DNA from: Neocallimastix lanati (nom. inval.)
Lineage: Eukaryota > Neocallimastigomycota > Neocallimastigomycetes > Neocallimastigales > Neocallimastigaceae
DNA: 17,500 bases
Assembly: GCA_016946835.1 (NCBI GenBank)
Contig: JACVTC010000559.1
Coordinates: forward strand, 1-17,500
Direction: 5' to 3'
Under the pieces are notes generated by a model, which was not told the origin of the DNA, searched no databases, and worked only from the letters and a program-made list of their open reading frames with translations. Positions 15,334 to 17,500 of the stretch are shown here, in pieces (positions within the stretch are counted from its first letter, which is position 1; every line of letters begins with the position of its first letter). Made by a program: the position numbers and the translations under genes.

Positions 15334-17500
15334 TTAAACAGTAATTCTTGTCCTAGTAATTATTGAATTCAAATATTGAATTAACAATAAAATAAAGTTT
15401 TTAGAATATGTTCTATCAATATGTGTTGCCAACATATCAGGAATCCTATTATGAAGAATCCACAACTTTTTTGTTGTTTTGTTTATTAATTTCTATTTAC
15501 AATAATTTAAATTATATATATATTAATACAATGTTAAAATAATTGATTATAATATTACTTAATATAAATTATATATATGTGTATATACTAAGAACTATAT
15601 AATATATACCTCATTTACAGTTTTAGAAATCTCTTCAATATAGCCAAAGCAATGAAAATAAATAGATATACGATAATAATATTCTTGAAAATCGGTATTA
15701 TCATTAATATTATATATTTTTTCATCAATTAATAATGTATCTTCAATAAATTGTGATATAGGGTATAATTTATTATTACTATTATATAAAATCTTTTAAA
15801 ATATATATTGTTTTAAACAATAGATTAATTTATTTAATAGAATATTTAATGGAAATAAATATTAAAATATAATAATATATATATATTTATATTTTTATTA
15901 ACTTTGCTATATAAACTAGGTTTAATAAATAATTGAGCAAGTGTAGATTTTAAAATTGTAATTCTTGGATGACAATCAGAAAAAGATAATAATTTAAGAA
16001 TATTATGCTGGTAAAATGTAGATTTGAAATAAAAAAACAATAATAGTTTTATCAAGTCTTCGGACTATTTTATGTTGTAAAAATAATATTAGATAATTAG
16101 CATTTATAATTTATTTATAATTTTTTTTTGAATTAAATTAATTATCTACTTCATTTAGTTATCATCTACATTTTTAATATTTTCAATAATAGTAATACCT
16201 CTTTTTCCCATGTTATTTGATCTAATTCTTGAATAATATGTTTAATAGAATACTGAAGTTGTATTTTAATGTTTTTTATATTATAATCTGTATATAATAA
16301 AATTATTAAGAATAAAACTTCACTTATTTTTATATCAATATTATTTACAATACTAATATAAAATATAAATGTATATGTATAAAAAAAAAAAACATATTTA
16401 TTATTTAATGGTAAATTTATTTTTTATTTATTTATTTATTTATTTATTAATTTATTAATTTATTAATACATACCAAAATAATGTAGAATACTCTATTAAT
16501 TCTATTACAATTTTTATATTTTGAATTGGAAGAAATTTACTCTCATAATTCATATTTTTTTCAATTTGTGAATTATATTCTTTATTATCTAATATATTAT
16601 ACTGAATTGTGATGCATGTTGCAAAAAAATCAATTGAACCTGTATATTTGTCTAATGTTGTCTCATTTATCTTTTCATTATTACTTTCTAAATTACTAAT
16701 GATTTCCTGTATTGTATTAATTTCATTATAATAATCATTTAATCGAAATCCATAATAACTTAATATTTTTCCAAAAAGTTTCACTGGAGAATATAATAAT
16801 AATTGTAATTCATCTTCATTTTTATTATTATTTTTGTTAATTACTGAGGTTTCCTCTTCTATTTGTATATTATCATTATTCGAATCTTTATCTTTATTTT
16901 TAAAAAAATTATATGTTTCCTTTAAAAATAAAAAAAAATGTATTTTAATATTAAAATTATGATATTAAAATATATATATATATTATTACGTTATTTAAAA
17001 ATAAATATTTTATACAAATCATTGCATTTTTGGAACATATAATATTCTTTTCAAAACACAATGCTTTCAACAATAATTCTAGATATTGATCTTTGAAATC
17101 TTTTATTTTATTTTTATAATTATAATAAAATAATTTTTGTGATATTATATATGTGCATAATGATTTATCTTTAATAATTAGGATAAAATTAAATATTATG
17201 ATATGATAATAATAGTAATAATAATATATATTTATTAATATTTTTTTATTATTTAGTAATTTATTATAATATTCTATTATATTATCAATAAAATATACCA
17301 GTAAGACACATTTTATATAAATTTTTATTGTTCTTTTCTGTGTTATTGCTTAAATAAGTATAATTTGTATCATTATATTTATAAGAAATTTCATCATGCC
17401 AATTATTAAAGTTTTTTTTAAAATCAGGAAATATGTTAACAATAACAAATGAAAATTTATTTATATCAATATCCATAAATTCCTTCAATTCATTTGTTTC
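15334..17500 (-). CDS. Partial gene, seven 3' exons; CANIN-like protein (SLF2/Nse6-type Smc5/6 partner), tentative
   Basis: Exons: 17500-17299 (open at the window edge), 17168-16990, 16919-16474, 16352-16199, 16064-15903, 15792-15610 and 15492-15334, with phases 1,0,2,0,0,0. They join into 494 residues ending in TAA (15336-15334). The protein is helical and Leu/Ile-rich, with an Asn/Glu/Lys-rich linker at about 130-170. From residue about 176 (SPVKLFGKILSYYGF) on, the pattern fits what I know of the CANIN domain (PF14816): LPIQNIKIVIELIEYS, a leucine-rich helix pair ending QITWE, SFSDCHPRITILKSTLAQLF, then a FIEDTLL helix and NTDFQEYYYRISI. CANIN proteins (human SLF2, Nse6 relatives) bring Smc5/6 to damaged or foreign DNA. 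The assignment is from remembered pattern only; the gene model itself is firmer. The weakest junction is the GTTAAT donor at 15902. Confidence 0.58.
15493..15609 (-). other. Intron (117 bases) of the CANIN-like gene, last
   Basis: Donor GTATAT, acceptor AATAG, phase 0; joins ...KTVNE to KLINK. Confidence 0.7.
15793..15902 (-). other. Intron (110 bases) of the CANIN-like gene, with a weak donor
   Basis: Donor GTTAAT (not GTA), acceptor AAAAG, phase 0; joins SLYSK to ILYNS. The phase and the open frames on both sides support it, but the donor is atypical beside the others. Confidence 0.55.
16065..16198 (-). other. Intron (134 bases) of the CANIN-like gene
   Basis: Donor GTATTA, acceptor AAATAG, phase 0; joins ITWEKE to SEDLIK. 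Confidence 0.7.
16353..16473 (-). other. Intron (121 bases) of the CANIN-like gene
   Basis: Donor GTATGT, acceptor ATTAG, phase 2; joins STLF-TG to T, giving Cys276, then IVNNI. Other AG sites further on hit stops or break the frame, which fixes this acceptor. It contains A12 (16381-16392) and an (ATTT)n repeat. Confidence 0.72.
16920..16989 (-). other. Intron (70 bases) of the CANIN-like gene
   Basis: Donor GTAATA, acceptor TTAAAG, phase 0; joins YLFLNN to ETYNFF. It is the shortest intron seen here. Confidence 0.68.
17169..17298 (-). other. Intron (130 bases) of the CANIN-like gene, first in the window
   Basis: Donor GTATAT, acceptor TTAAAG, phase 1; joins KMCLT-G to AT, giving Asp68, then KSLCTY. 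Without splicing the frame ends at 17285. Confidence 0.68.

Noticed and set aside
15846-16055. Stand-alone 69-residue protein
   Set aside because: It begins with TTG; the frame extends upstream to an acceptor at 16065-16066 and fits as an exon of the CANIN-like gene.
16455-16784. Stand-alone 109-residue protein starting at 16784
   Set aside because: The start is GTG, the frame is open far upstream to an AAAG acceptor, and its end is just past a GTATGT donor; it is an internal exon.
1-17500. tRNA, rRNA, CRISPR, riboswitch or bacterial operon features
   Set aside because: I saw no cloverleaf with A/B boxes, no regular spaced repeats, and all real genes are eukaryotic with introns or retroelement genes.

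Overview
ORGANISM. The window is nuclear eukaryotic DNA of extreme A+T content. The non-coding parts are almost pure A/T, with homopolymer runs up to 49 bases, AT/AAT/AAAT microsatellites, short AT-rich spliceosomal introns and Asn-rich low-complexity protein. The retroelements and the fungal-looking GLEBS motif of the nucleoporin (ISAMPAY...EELRxxDY) point to an early-diverging fungus. Anaerobic gut fungi (Neocallimastigomycota) fit best; this is inference from composition and protein style, and no rRNA or other marker is present.

LAYOUT. (1) 1-3852, plus strand: the gag-pol body of a Ty3/gypsy LTR retrotransposon. Gag tail, protease, RT and RNase H are broken by many one-base indels, while the integrase core and C-terminal domain (3010-3852) are unbroken. 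(2) 3853-4696: AT-rich spacer with a 49-base A tract. (3) 4697-5704, minus strand: an intact 335-codon stand-alone Ty1/copia-type Gag with a CCHC zinc knuckle and no pol. (4) 5705-7879: gene-poor, with two small doubtful ORFs, an unusually GC-rich patch containing two adjacent hairpins, and a cluster of long T tracts. (5) 7880-14756, minus strand: the main gene, a five-exon NUP98-NUP96 (yeast NUP145/fission-yeast nup189 type) nucleoporin precursor. Its pieces look like separate ORFs, but four phase-consistent introns join them into one 2087-residue protein: FG repeats, GLEBS, FG/GLFG repeats, charged linker, autoproteolytic domain, then the Nup96 alpha-solenoid. (6) 14757-15333: AT-rich spacer, the probable promoter region of the nucleoporin gene. 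(7) 15334-17500 and beyond, minus strand: the 3' seven exons (494 residues visible) of a gene whose C-terminal half resembles the CANIN domain of SLF2/Nse6-like Smc5/6 partners.

HOW THE GENES RELATE. The two cellular genes lie head-to-tail on the minus strand, and each has the space for its own promoter. The nucleoporin precursor is expected to cut itself into an FG/GLEBS Nup98 and a scaffold Nup96 of the Y-complex. The most notable points are a Thr in place of Ser at the self-cleavage site (HFT), a P-loop-like GVPGSGKT inside the Nup96 scaffold, a GLEBS motif on a two-exon cassette that can be skipped in frame, and a stop just inside the intron that separates Nup98 from Nup96. I see no tRNA, rRNA, CRISPR or bacterial-type operon.
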